Positions 26,080 through 33,919 of a stretch of DNA of 64,000 nt are shown here, piece by piece. Position numbers and translations under genes: made by a program. The first letter of the stretch is position 1. The number at the start of each line of letters is the position of its first letter. The notes beneath the pieces were generated by a model. The model did not search any database and had not been told where the DNA came from. It saw only the letters and a program-made list of their open reading frames with translations. The stretch comes from Proteiniclasticum aestuarii (GTDB lineage: Bacteria > Bacillota > Clostridia > Clostridiales > Clostridiaceae): contig NZ_JAFNJU010000001.1 of NCBI RefSeq assembly GCF_017368455.1, forward strand, positions 186,001-250,000, written 5' to 3'.

Positions 26080-26277
26080 TCAGATCTGGAAGATATCATC
26101 AGTATCTACACGACAGACTGTAAAAACCACTTTAATCATATTGTCTAGAGACAGCTTACGACGGCGCGTAAAATCTCGTTCTGGATTAGAGAGAAACTCA
26201 TGTTTTCGTGCATTATGGTCATCAACATCAGTAAATAGCTTTTTTCGAACAACAGTGGGGAAAGTTTGTTTCGGCAT
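26080..26277 (-). pseudogene. 5' fragment of an IS4-type transposase
   Basis: A 65-codon frame starting MPKQTFPTVV with a good ribosome site (GGAGGG). The segment NPERDFTRRRKLSLDNMIKVV resembles the N-terminus of IS4-family transposases, where a DFTR-x-RKL block is common. The catalytic DDE domain is completely missing: the frame ends after 19 more residues (CRVDTDDIFQI) at an inverted repeat. It is therefore a decayed insertion rather than a functional gene; the family assignment rests on a short motif. Confidence 0.55.
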
Positions 26278-26360
26278 GATAGCCCTCCTTCAAATCTCTA
26301 TATCCAAAGGGCTTCGTCGCATTTTGATGATGATTATCAAGCTTTTTCTTGATATTTCCA

Positions 26361-26397
26361 TTAAAAAATCAGTGTATGATTTCCATACACTGATTTT
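26361..26397 (-). terminator. Terminator after the 5-formyl-THF cyclo-ligase gene
   Basis: A 14-bp perfect stem (26365-26378 with 26384-26397), 5-nt loop, A/T-rich on both sides so usable in both directions. It lies 44 bases after the stop at 26441. Confidence 0.85.
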
Positions 26398-26440
26398 CTT
26401 AACTTAATGACATTGGCCCGTAGGCTCTTTTTTCATGGAT

Positions 26441-27022
26441 CTATACTTCTACATACCCTTTTTCTGTAAGAATCCCCTGGACTTTCTCATCAAAATGATC
26501 AACAGGAAGTTTCTTCACTTCCATGGCGCCAAATGCCAGCAGAATTCTCTTGAATTTTCCTCTAGGAAGAAACCGGTCATAGAATCCGCCCCCATATCCT
26601 AATCTGTACCCTTCTCCTGTATAGGCGACACAGGGTATGAATGCCACATCTATTTTATCAGGTTCCAGTCTGTATAGGGTATTTTCAGGCTCCAGAATAC
26701 CATGTCTTCCAGGATGAAGATCTTCCATGGAATCTATTTCACAGGCTTCCATATGACCCAATTCGATGGTTTTGGGCACAACCACCTTCTTTCCCTTGGC
26801 AAGGGCATCCTTAATGATGAGACTGGTGTCCACCTCAATCTCTGTTCCCACATAAATGAAAATCGTGCCCGCCAGGAGATAATCCTTCTGGGTGATGATT
26901 TCATTAAGCATTTTCTCGGAAGCTTCTTTCCTGTAAGCTCCATCTAAACTCTTCAGTCTTTCAATGAGCTCTTTTCTCAGCTCCTTCTTCTCCTGCCTGA
27001 TTATTGGATCTACTTGTAACAT
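26441..27022 (-). CDS. 5-formyltetrahydrofolate cyclo-ligase
   Basis: ATP-dependent conversion of 5-formyl-THF to 5,10-methenyl-THF (YgfA/MTHFS), 193 aa. Visible: the N-terminal RQEKKELRKEL, the folate/ATP region FIYVGTEIEVDT, and the C-terminal signature RLGYGGGFYDRFL (about 146-158). The ATG at 27022 is chosen because GGAGG lies 5 nt upstream; an in-frame TTG at 27034 would bury that site in the coding region. Single gene between two terminators. Confidence 0.92.
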   Translation of the reverse strand: MLQVDPIIRQEKKELRKELIERLKSLDGAYRKEASEKMLNEIITQKDYLLAGTIFIYVGTEIEVDTSLIIKDALAKGKKVVVPKTIELGHMEACEIDSMEDLHPGRHGILEPENTLYRLEPDKIDVAFIPCVAYTGEGYRLGYGGGFYDRFLPRGKFKRILLAFGAMEVKKLPVDHFDEKVQGILTEKGYVEV

Positions 27023-27080
27023 GGCATCCTCCAAACGTTTTTTACTCTAGTCCTATTCTAGCATCATTATTCTGCAAATC

Positions 27081-27122
27081 AAAAATAAATCCTCTCATCC
27101 CGTCATCGGGATAAGAGGATTT
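27081..27122 (-). terminator. Terminator of the mltG transcript
   Basis: Stem AAATCCTCT...AGAGGATTT (27087-27095 with 27114-27122) with an inner ATCCCG/CGGGAT stem, followed on the minus strand by TTTATTTTT. It begins 5 bases after the mltG stop. Confidence 0.88.
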
Positions 27123-27126
27123 CAGA

Positions 27127-28149
27127 TTATTCACCAGCAAATTCATTCTTCTTCTGCAGAAACACATTATAGTCATCTGTGAAGAAATGCTCCCCGATGG
27201 AAGGATCCAGAACATAATAGAAATACTCTGTATTCTCTGGCTTCAGCGCAGCTCTGATAGCTGCCGCACCCGGATTGGAGATGGGCCCTATAGGCAGACT
27301 GCTGACATGATAGGTGTTGAATGGCGATTCCACCTTCAGATCATCGAGTGTCACTTTGTCCTTGGAGGTCAGTCCAAGGGCATACACTACAGTGGCATCA
27401 ATCTGCAGCTTCTGCCCCTTTGTAAGTCTATTGTAGATCACAGAACTTACTCTAGGCATTTCAGCTGTGTTGGCCGCTTCACGTTCGATCATGGAAGCAA
27501 TGGTCACAATCTCGTTCCACTCAGATGTGGGCAGATTTTCTCCAAGCTCTTCGATGACACCATACATTCTGTTGACAAAAGCTTTATACATGACGTCCAC
27601 AACATATCCAGGTGTCTGACCGATCTTGAGTTTATACGTGGCAGGTGCAAGAAATCCTTCCAGCACATGTCTTCTCTCTTCAATATTTTCCAGCCAGCTG
27701 GGCACGATGTAGCTCCTGGTGGCTTCAATGAATTCTTCTTTGGTAAACAGTCCCTTCTCCTCGAAGACTTCCCCCATCTGATCAATGGACAGCCCTTCAG
27801 GAATCACCACAGTTACTTCATAGATATCCTCACCCTCATTCAGTTCGGTGATGATTTCATGTAAAGTTCCTTTGGCATTCACTTCAAACGTCCCTGGTTT
27901 CAATGCAGTTTCCATGGGATTCATTCTGAAATAAATACGGGTCAGAAGGACGTTTCTCACGAGACCTTCTTCACCCAGTCTGGTAATCAGTCGACTGAAA
28001 TTGTCGTTGGGTTCTACAGTGATTTCAATAATCTCTTCATCTGTTGTCAGTGGTCTTTCACCCACATCGTTATAGTAGTTCCATCCGTAAAGTGCAGCTC
28101 CACCCAGTACCAGAACTAAAATCAGTAGAAAAATCAGGAATTTCTTCAA
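27127..28149 (-). CDS. mltG: Endolytic transglycosylase MltG
   Basis: Membrane-bound murein transglycosylase that cuts nascent glycan strands, 340 aa from the start proposed here. One N-terminal membrane helix (KFLIFLLILVLVLGGAALYG), a LysM-like subdomain, and the YceG catalytic domain with the expected Glu in SMIEREAAN (about 225). Two in-frame ATG codons upstream (28176, 28170) lack a ribosome site, whereas the TTG at 28149 is preceded by GGGGGGGA at good spacing and gives the typical MKKF start. The gene sits after typA; in Bacillus it lies near ruvX/DUF1292, also close by here. Confidence 0.9.
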   Translation of the reverse strand: MKKFLIFLLILVLVLGGAALYGWNYYNDVGERPLTTDEEIIEITVEPNDNFSRLITRLGEEGLVRNVLLTRIYFRMNPMETALKPGTFEVNAKGTLHEIITELNEGEDIYEVTVVIPEGLSIDQMGEVFEEKGLFTKEEFIEATRSYIVPSWLENIEERRHVLEGFLAPATYKLKIGQTPGYVVDVMYKAFVNRMYGVIEELGENLPTSEWNEIVTIASMIEREAANTAEMPRVSSVIYNRLTKGQKLQIDATVVYALGLTSKDKVTLDDLKVESPFNTYHVSSLPIGPISNPGAAAIRAALKPENTEYFYYVLDPSIGEHFFTDDYNVFLQKKNEFAGE

Positions 28150-28183
28150 TGGTCGTCCCCCCCGGCTCATTATCATTTATTGA

Positions 28184-30001
28184 TTATTTGTTTCTTGCAG
28201 CTCTCTTTCTCTGTGTGTGATCAAGGAACTTCTTTCTCAATCGGATATTAAGTGGAGTCACCTCTACAATTTCGTCCTCTGCAGCGAACTCCAGATAATT
28301 CTCCAATGTCATTTTCTTTACAGGAACCAGCTTTAAGGCATCATCTGCTCCTGAGGATCTTGTATTGGTCAGCTGTTTCTTCTTGCAGACATTGACATCG
28401 ATGTCTTCTGCTCTGGAACATTCTCCACAGACCATACCTGCATAAACTGGTGTTCCTGCTTCAATGAAGAGAGTTCCTCTTTCCTGAGCGTTATACAGAC
28501 CGTAGGTGATGGCTTCGCCAGTTTCAAACACCACCAGAGAACCTCTGCTTCTTCCAGGCATTTCTCCTTTGACTTTCTCATATCCCTGGAATACATGGTT
28601 CATAATTCCGTTTCCGCGTGTATCGGTCATGAATTCATTTCTGAACCCGATGAGTCCTCTTGCAGGAATCACAAATTCCAGTCTGGTGTATCCATTGACG
28701 GCTGATGTCATATTGACCATTTCCGCCTTTCTTGGCCCCAGTTTCTCCATGACATTACCCATGAATTCTTCTGGTACGTCGATGGTCAGGTATTCCATCG
28801 GCTCCATGGTTACCCCGTCAACCTCTTTATTGATGACTCTTGGCTTTGATACCTGAAGCTCGAATCCTTCTCTTCTCATGGTTTCAATGAGGATGGAAAG
28901 ATGGAGTTCTCCTCGGCCTGAAACTTCAAAGGTATCCGGTGTGAGTTCATTCACACGTAAAGAGACATTGGTCTCCAGCTCTTTCATCAGTCTGTCTCTA
29001 AGATGTCTGGAGGTGATGAACTTTCCATCCTGCCCAGCAAAGGGAGAATCATTGACCATGAAATTCATGGATAGTGTCGGTTCATCAATATGCACGAAAG
29101 GCAGTGCTTCCGGCGCATTGGCATCTGTCACGGTATCACCGATGTGAACATCACCGATCCCTGAAATCGCAACGATGTCGCCTATGGCAGCTTCTTCTGT
29201 ATCCACTCTCTTTAGTCCATCATATAGATAGAGATTGGATATGGTTGTCTTCTTAATCGTACCATCTGTTTCAATTATTGCAATAGGCTGATTTCTTTTA
29301 GCAATACCTCTTACAATCTTACCGATGGCGATCTTTCCCACAAAGTTGTTATGGTCCAGCGTTGTAACCAGCATCTGAAGGGGGCCAGCAATATCTCCTT
29401 CAGGTGGTTTCACATAATCTATGATTTTATCAAGCAGAGGAATCATGTCCGTCATTTCATCATCAGTGCTCTCGCCTGAATATCCATCTTTCGCGGATGC
29501 GTAGATGATCGGAAAATCACACTGTTCATCCGTTGCACCAAGCTCCACGAAAAGGTCAAAGACCTCATCGATGACCTCATCCGGTCTGGCGTCTTTCTTA
29601 TCGATCTTGTTTACAACAACCATTGGATTCAGTCCGGCTTCAAGCGCCTTCTTCAATACGAACTTCGTCTGAGGCATGGCTCCTTCATTGGAGTCCACAA
29701 CAAGCAGTACAGAGTCCACCATCATAAGTACTCTTTCCACTTCCCCACCAAAGTCAGCATGACCTGGTGTGTCGACAATATTGATTCTATAACCCTTGTA
29801 CGTTATGGATGTATTTTTGGAAAGAATCGTAATTCCTCTCTCTTTTTCCAGATCATTGGAATCCATCACTCTTTCTTCTACTTTTTCATTACTTCTATAG
29901 TTATTGGACTGTCTAAGCATAGCATCCACCAGTGTGGTTTTACCATGGTCAACGTGGGCAATAATTGCTATGTTTCTGACATTCTCTCTCTTATATGACA
30001 T
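28184..30001 (-). CDS. typA: Ribosome-associated GTPase TypA/BipA
   Basis: Translational GTPase linked to ribosome assembly and stress, 605 aa. G motifs: AHVDHGKTTLVD (G1), DTPGHADFGGEV (G3), VVNKIDKKDARP (G4), then EF-G-like domains II, III and V and the TypA-specific C-terminus (EDIDVNVCKKKQLTN). Length is typical. Preceded by an extended -10 promoter; AGGAATAAG is a weak ribosome site. Confidence 0.96.
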   Translation of the reverse strand: MSYKRENVRNIAIIAHVDHGKTTLVDAMLRQSNNYRSNEKVEERVMDSNDLEKERGITILSKNTSITYKGYRINIVDTPGHADFGGEVERVLMMVDSVLLVVDSNEGAMPQTKFVLKKALEAGLNPMVVVNKIDKKDARPDEVIDEVFDLFVELGATDEQCDFPIIYASAKDGYSGESTDDEMTDMIPLLDKIIDYVKPPEGDIAGPLQMLVTTLDHNNFVGKIAIGKIVRGIAKRNQPIAIIETDGTIKKTTISNLYLYDGLKRVDTEEAAIGDIVAISGIGDVHIGDTVTDANAPEALPFVHIDEPTLSMNFMVNDSPFAGQDGKFITSRHLRDRLMKELETNVSLRVNELTPDTFEVSGRGELHLSILIETMRREGFELQVSKPRVINKEVDGVTMEPMEYLTIDVPEEFMGNVMEKLGPRKAEMVNMTSAVNGYTRLEFVIPARGLIGFRNEFMTDTRGNGIMNHVFQGYEKVKGEMPGRSRGSLVVFETGEAITYGLYNAQERGTLFIEAGTPVYAGMVCGECSRAEDIDVNVCKKKQLTNTRSSGADDALKLVPVKKMTLENYLEFAAEDEIVEVTPLNIRLRKKFLDHTQRKRAARNK

Positions 30002-30033
30002 CTTATTCCTCCATTTTTTGTATCTAACAATGT

Positions 30034-30042
30034 ATTATAGCA
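30034..30042 (-). promoter_or_regulatory. Extended -10 promoter of typA
   Basis: TGCTATAAT on the minus strand (TGn plus a perfect -10), 33 bases before the typA start. No consensus -35 is seen, as is common for extended -10 promoters. Confidence 0.55.
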
Positions 30043-30203
30043 TAAAAACATTGCCCTGTGGGAAGTTTACAGCTTCGTTCTCTCATGTAACCGGTTTACG
30101 CTGAAATTTTTATGCATATTCACGTGAATCATGGCAATGAATGAAGAAAGCAGCAAGATTACATCTCACTGCTTCTCATATCATCATTCTGTTTTGGCTG
30201 CTT

Positions 30204-30551
30204 TTATTTCCCTGCTCCGATGACATCCACACCGACGGCATCATTGATGATTTTCATCATATCTTCAAACAGGATGGAGAATCTTACTTCCGCCTGCAGA
30301 TACTCGTTGATATCAGGATTGGTCTTGATGACAGATGCGAAATTCTGCATCTGTTCTGTGGTTTCATCTGAAACCTTTCCACTCTCCATAGATTCGGTAT
30401 AAGCTGCAATCTGAATTTTTCTGAAATCCTCCAGCATTTTGGTCTTCTTTTCATCAGACTGAATTTTTAGAGCTGCTTCTCTGAAGGCGACCACATCCGG
30501 GTTCACTTTCAGCTCGGCTGCCAATTCATTGAATTTGTCATAAATATTCAA
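30204..30551 (-). CDS. YlbF/YmcA-family protein
   Basis: Small helical protein, 115 aa, of the YlbF/YmcA/YheA family. In Bacillus the YlbF-YmcA-YaaT complex supports RNase Y function and developmental switching; this copy resembles YheA most, so its exact role is unknown. Long amphipathic helices (FREAALKIQSDEKKTKMLED, INEYLQAEVRFSILFEDMM) dominate. The start is TTG at 30551, 9 nt after AGGAGG, immediately after rnjA, so the two are co-transcribed. That pairing with an RNase gene fits an RNA-decay role. Confidence 0.85.
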   Translation of the reverse strand: MNIYDKFNELAAELKVNPDVVAFREAALKIQSDEKKTKMLEDFRKIQIAAYTESMESGKVSDETTEQMQNFASVIKTNPDINEYLQAEVRFSILFEDMMKIINDAVGVDVIGAGK

Positions 30552-30567
30552 CTTATCTGCCCTCCTA

Positions 30568-32235
30568 TTACACTTCCATGATGATCGGTAGAATCATGGG
30601 TCTTCTCTTGGTTTTCTCGAAAAGATGATTCTTCAGTGTATCCTTGATGATGTTCTTCAGGATGTTCCAGTCCGTGATGTGTTTGTCTTCACATTCTCTC
30701 AGTGCATCCATGACAACTTTTCTGGAACTGTCCATAAGCGCTTCCGCTTCTTTCACATATACAAATCCTCTTGTTATGATGTCTGGTCCTGCAACGACTA
30801 AGCCGCTTTCCTTCTCCATGGTCACAACCACAGTAATGATTCCGTCTTCGGACAGGTGCTTTCTGTCGCGCAATACGATTCTTCCTACATCTCCAACACC
30901 GAGACCATCAATGAGTACATGTCCTGAATTCACAGTACCTACCTTTTTGATGCCCTTTCTGAATACCTCGATGACGTCTCCATTCTCAGGAATCACAATG
31001 TTGTTGCCGCTTAATCCGAGCTTCATGCCCAGATCTCTGTGCTCTCTCAGCATTCTGTATTCTCCATGAACAGGAATCAGATTTCTCGGTTTTGTCAGAG
31101 TATGCATCAGTTTGATTTCTTCTTTGCATGCATGGCCGGATACATGAATGGCTTCCAGCTTTCCGTAAACCACTTCCGCACCAAGCTGTGCAAGCTTATC
31201 TATGGTTCTGAAAATCGGCTTCTCATTACCTGGAATCGGTGAGGAAGAGAATACAACTGTATCACCCTGTTTCACCTGGATTTTCCTGTGCATGTTGTTG
31301 GCCATTCTTGACAGCGCCGCCATAGGTTCTCCCTGGCTGCCTGTGGTTACAATCACAATCTGATTGTCCGGATATTTCTTCACATCATCAATGGAAATCA
31401 GATGCTTTTCATCGATATGGATGTATCCCAGATCAATGGCGATGGGAATGATGTTTTCCATCGATCTTCCTGAAACAGCGATTTTTCTTCCCGCAGCGAT
31501 ACCCGCTTCTATGATCTGCTGTATTCTATGGATATTAGACGCAAAAGTAGATATGATGATTCTCCCCTGAACACCGTGGAATATTCTTTTAAAACTGTCT
31601 CCCACAGAAGATTCAGAGATGGTGAATCCTTCTCTTTCAACGTTTGTTGAATCGCATAGAAGGGCCAGCACTCCTCTTTTTCCTAATTCCGCAAATCTCT
31701 GCAGATCGATGACTTCTCCATCAACGGGAGTATAGTCTATCTTGAAGTCCCCTGTGTGCACTACGGCGCCCAGTGGAGTATGTATTGCAAGCGCACAGGA
31801 ATCTGCAATGGAGTGATTGACTTTAATGTACTCAACGGACATCTTGTCCAGTTTAATCACATCTTTTGCCTTCACAATATTCACTGTCACCACATCCTGG
31901 ATGCGATGCTCCGTAAGTTTCAGATTAATCAAAGCTGCTGTCAGCTTTGTTGCATATACAGGAACATTGATCTGCTTCAACACATATGGCAGTGCTCCTA
32001 TGTGGTCTTCATGACCATGGGTTATGAAAATACCCTTGATTTTTTCCTGATTCTTAACAAGATAAGTAATATCAGGAATGACAACGTCAATACCGAGCAT
32101 GTCATCATCCGGGAACTTCAAACCACTGTCCACCACGATGATTTCATCCTTGTATTCTATTACTGTCATGTTCTTGCCAATTTCGTTCGTACCGCCAAGA
32201 GGTATAATTTTAACATTATCCTTCTCTTTTGCCAT
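30568..32235 (-). CDS. rnjA: Ribonuclease J
   Basis: Endo- and 5'-exoribonuclease of Gram-positive mRNA decay, 555 aa. Metallo-beta-lactamase motifs HTHGHEDHIGALP (about 73-85), HTGDFKID and a beta-CASP domain with FASNIHRIQQI and the Ser/Thr-rich TTGSQGEPM; the C-terminal small domain is present. The ATG at 32235 follows AAGGAGG, gives the canonical MAKEKDNVKIIPLGG start, and overlaps the fur-like gene by 20 nt. A longer in-frame start (32337) lies within fur and is rejected. Only one RNase J gene is seen here. Confidence 0.95.
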   Translation of the reverse strand: MAKEKDNVKIIPLGGTNEIGKNMTVIEYKDEIIVVDSGLKFPDDDMLGIDVVIPDITYLVKNQEKIKGIFITHGHEDHIGALPYVLKQINVPVYATKLTAALINLKLTEHRIQDVVTVNIVKAKDVIKLDKMSVEYIKVNHSIADSCALAIHTPLGAVVHTGDFKIDYTPVDGEVIDLQRFAELGKRGVLALLCDSTNVEREGFTISESSVGDSFKRIFHGVQGRIIISTFASNIHRIQQIIEAGIAAGRKIAVSGRSMENIIPIAIDLGYIHIDEKHLISIDDVKKYPDNQIVIVTTGSQGEPMAALSRMANNMHRKIQVKQGDTVVFSSSPIPGNEKPIFRTIDKLAQLGAEVVYGKLEAIHVSGHACKEEIKLMHTLTKPRNLIPVHGEYRMLREHRDLGMKLGLSGNNIVIPENGDVIEVFRKGIKKVGTVNSGHVLIDGLGVGDVGRIVLRDRKHLSEDGIITVVVTMEKESGLVVAGPDIITRGFVYVKEAEALMDSSRKVVMDALRECEDKHITDWNILKNIIKDTLKNHLFEKTKRRPMILPIIMEV

Positions 32236-32713
32236 TATTTGTTTCCTCCTTAAGTTCTTCCTCTTTAGCGCACTCATTACAAATACCGTAAAATTTAAGG
32301 CTATGATCGAGAATCCTGAATTTATACTTTCTACCAATCTCCTCTTCTAGAGGATCCAGGAGGTCACCCATGAACTCGTAAACTTTGGAACATCTTATGC
32401 AGATCAGGTGATGATGTGTATGTTCTTCATCTGACCTGGTCAGTTCATATCTCGCAGTTCCGTCTTTAAGATCCAGTCGTGTAACAATATTTTCCTCATG
32501 CATCAGCATGATTGTTCTATAAACAGTGGCAAGACCGATTTCCGGCCTCTTCACCTTTACGATTTCAAATAATTCTTCCACGGTCAGATGTTCCCCCACA
32601 CTTTCGATGATTGCATCAACAATCGCCTGTCTCTGGGGTGTCAGCTTATAACCGCTTTTCTTAAGTTTACTGGTTATGGTCTGAATATCCTCTCTGGTAT
32701 AAGTGGTTACCAT
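32216..32713 (-). CDS. Fur-family metal-responsive regulator
   Basis: Winged-helix metalloregulator, 165 aa. DNA-binding part: KLTPQRQAIVDAI and ATVYRTIMLMHEENIV. Metal sites: HTHHHLICIRCSKVYEF (His cluster plus the first CxxC) and the second CNEC pair (structural zinc). The charged C-terminal tail (EELKEETNNGKREG) is longer than usual. Sequence alone does not separate Fur, PerR and Zur. In a redox/Fe-S-rich locus Fur or PerR is plausible. The gene overlaps rnjA by 20 nt and follows the DUF1292 gene by one base. Confidence 0.88.
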   Translation of the reverse strand: MVTTYTREDIQTITSKLKKSGYKLTPQRQAIVDAIIESVGEHLTVEELFEIVKVKRPEIGLATVYRTIMLMHEENIVTRLDLKDGTARYELTRSDEEHTHHHLICIRCSKVYEFMGDLLDPLEEEIGRKYKFRILDHSLKFYGICNECAKEEELKEETNNGKREG

Positions 32714-32714
32714 A

Positions 32715-32984
32715 TTAATTCAGTCCGTCTTCGTCGAATATAACGCTGTATGCCTCTTCAATCATGGCGATTTCTACATCATCTTCAACGGTTTCGAAAA
32801 ATTCATTTCCCTCTTCGTCATACACAACCTTGAGGGCTGTAAATACAGGTTCTTCCTCATCACTTTCGACGGGAGAAACGATGAAATATTCAACATCTTC
32901 TATTTCCATTCTTGTTACGACTTCAACTTCCACTTCATTTCCGTCTTCATCCGTCAGTACAATTAAATCTGTCATGTCTTCCAT
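32715..32984 (-). CDS. DUF1292 (YrzB-like) protein
   Basis: Small very acidic protein, 89 aa, with the DUF1292 pattern (LTDEDGNEVEVEV, YFIVSPVESDEEEP, ALKVVYDEEGNEFFETVED). Function unknown; in Bacillus it lies between ruvX (yrrK) and mltG, as broadly conserved here. The ATG at 32984 is supported by AGAGGTG 7 nt upstream; a GTG at 32993 overlaps that site. Confidence 0.88.
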   Translation of the reverse strand: MEDMTDLIVLTDEDGNEVEVEVVTRMEIEDVEYFIVSPVESDEEEPVFTALKVVYDEEGNEFFETVEDDVEIAMIEEAYSVIFDEDGLN

Positions 32985-33001
32985 AATTTTCACCTCTTTG
33001 T

Positions 33002-33421
33002 TTATTTTGTGCTGCTAATTTTATCTAAATATCCCTGAAGTATATAGGTGGCTGCAATCTTATCCACCAGAGTTTTCCTCTTTTTTCTGGACATATCCGC
33101 TTCCAGCATGGCTCTGTGTGCAGCCATGGTTGTAAGCCTTTCATCCCAGTAAATCACCTTGTGTCCGAATTCTTCCTCAAGAACCCTGCCGAACTCCATG
33201 GCTTTTTCAGCCTGGGGTCCAATGGTTCCATTCATGTTTTTAGGAAGTCCCACAACGATTCCCAGAATCTCATAATCCTTGAAAATCTCTCGAAGTTTTT
33301 CAAAATCCTTTTCAAGCGACTTTCTTCTCACAGTAGTTATTCCTTGGGCGGTATACCCTAACGGATCGCTTACCGCAACCCCTATGGTTCTATCGCCTAC
33401 ATCCAGTCCAATATACCTCAT
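33002..33421 (-). CDS. ruvX: Holliday junction resolvase-like RuvX/YqgF
   Basis: RNase H-fold nuclease, 139 aa, implicated in 16S rRNA 5'-end maturation and/or junction resolution. Motifs: [17 protein letters not shown] (first Asp), [19 protein letters not shown] and [13 protein letters not shown] (last Asp). The ATG at 33421 is used; a TTG one codon earlier is possible. In the conserved alaS-ireB-ruvX-DUF1292 order. Confidence 0.93.
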   Translation of the reverse strand: MRYIGLDVGDRTIGVAVSDPLGYTAQGITTVRRKSLEKDFEKLREIFKDYEILGIVVGLPKNMNGTIGPQAEKAMEFGRVLEEEFGHKVIYWDERLTTMAAHRAMLEADMSRKKRKTLVDKIAATYILQGYLDKISSTK

Positions 33422-33532
33422 CAATAAATTTAAATCCTTTCAAATTGATACTATTATATTGTATCAAACTTTCCTTAAAAAACCTTATGTTTTTATCGTA
33501 TCATTCTTGCACATAATGAGAATAAAAGCAAT

Positions 33533-33558
33533 AGGGATACCTTATTCAAGGTATCCCT
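33533..33558 (-). terminator. Terminator after ireB
   Basis: An 11-bp perfect stem (33533-33543 with 33548-33558) with a 4-nt loop, followed on the minus strand by ATTGCTTTTATT, 5 bases after the ireB stop. It separates alaS-ireB from ruvX. Confidence 0.7.
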
Positions 33559-33563
33559 TCCTA

Positions 33564-33818
33564 TCACTTAATGTTTAAATAGGATTTCAGAACCTCTTCA
33601 AGGATTTCATCCCTCTCAAGCTTTCTTACTAGGGCTCTTGCTCCATTGTAGTTTGTGATGTACGTCGGGTCGCCGGAAATGATATATCCAACCAGCTGAT
33701 TTACGGGATTGTATCCCTTTTCGTTGAGCGCATTATATACTTCTTCAAGTATCGCTTTGGTCAGATCTTTCTTATCATTCTCAAAGTCAAATTGCATGGT
33801 ATGATCTTTATTGTTCAT
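33564..33818 (-). CDS. ireB: IreB-family regulatory phosphoprotein
   Basis: Small regulator (84 aa), DUF965/IreB. In Enterococcus faecalis IreB is a substrate of the Ser/Thr kinase IreK and affects cephalosporin resistance. Family core visible: [30 protein letters not shown] and [23 protein letters not shown] Thr near the N-terminus (KDHTMQF) is the likely phosphorylation site by analogy. The ATG at 33818 is chosen; its SD lies 22 bases away but is brought close by a hairpin (separate entry). TTG at 33824 is an alternative. Located just after alaS, its conserved neighbour. Confidence 0.9.
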   Translation of the reverse strand: MNNKDHTMQFDFENDKKDLTKAILEEVYNALNEKGYNPVNQLVGYIISGDPTYITNYNGARALVRKLERDEILEEVLKSYLNIK

Positions 33819-33849
33819 AAACAACGCTGCTTCGCAGCTTCACCCCCTT
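33819..33849 (-). promoter_or_regulatory. ireB ribosome site with hairpin spacer
   Basis: AAGGGGGTG (33849-33841) is far from the ATG, but a GCTGC-GAA-GCAGC hairpin (33838-33826) lies between. Folding it leaves 2 + 7 = 9 unpaired nt between SD and ATG, the normal spacing. Confidence 0.6.
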
Positions 33850-33919
33850 GAAAATAGTACCTTACTATCTATATTATAAATTATTCTGGTTAAATTGTAT
33901 AGACAACTTCAGAATTAAC

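Larger units (their letters stand above)
25881..26440. other. Gene-poor AT-rich region with transposase remnant
   Basis: 560 bases. Contents: the ku upstream region (poly-A/T, no clear promoter), an imperfect inverted repeat (26051-26063 with 26075-26087, one mismatch), the transposase fragment (26080-26277) and the strong terminator at 26361-26397. Nothing else recognised. Confidence 0.6.

Noticed and set aside
31756-32253. Plus-strand frame over rnjA 5' region
   Set aside because: Antisense to RNase J metal-binding motifs; His/Cys-rich shadow of the HTHGHEDH region.
32236-32337. Longer RNase J start
   Set aside because: The extension overlaps the fur-like gene and lacks an SD; AAGGAGG before 32235 marks the start.
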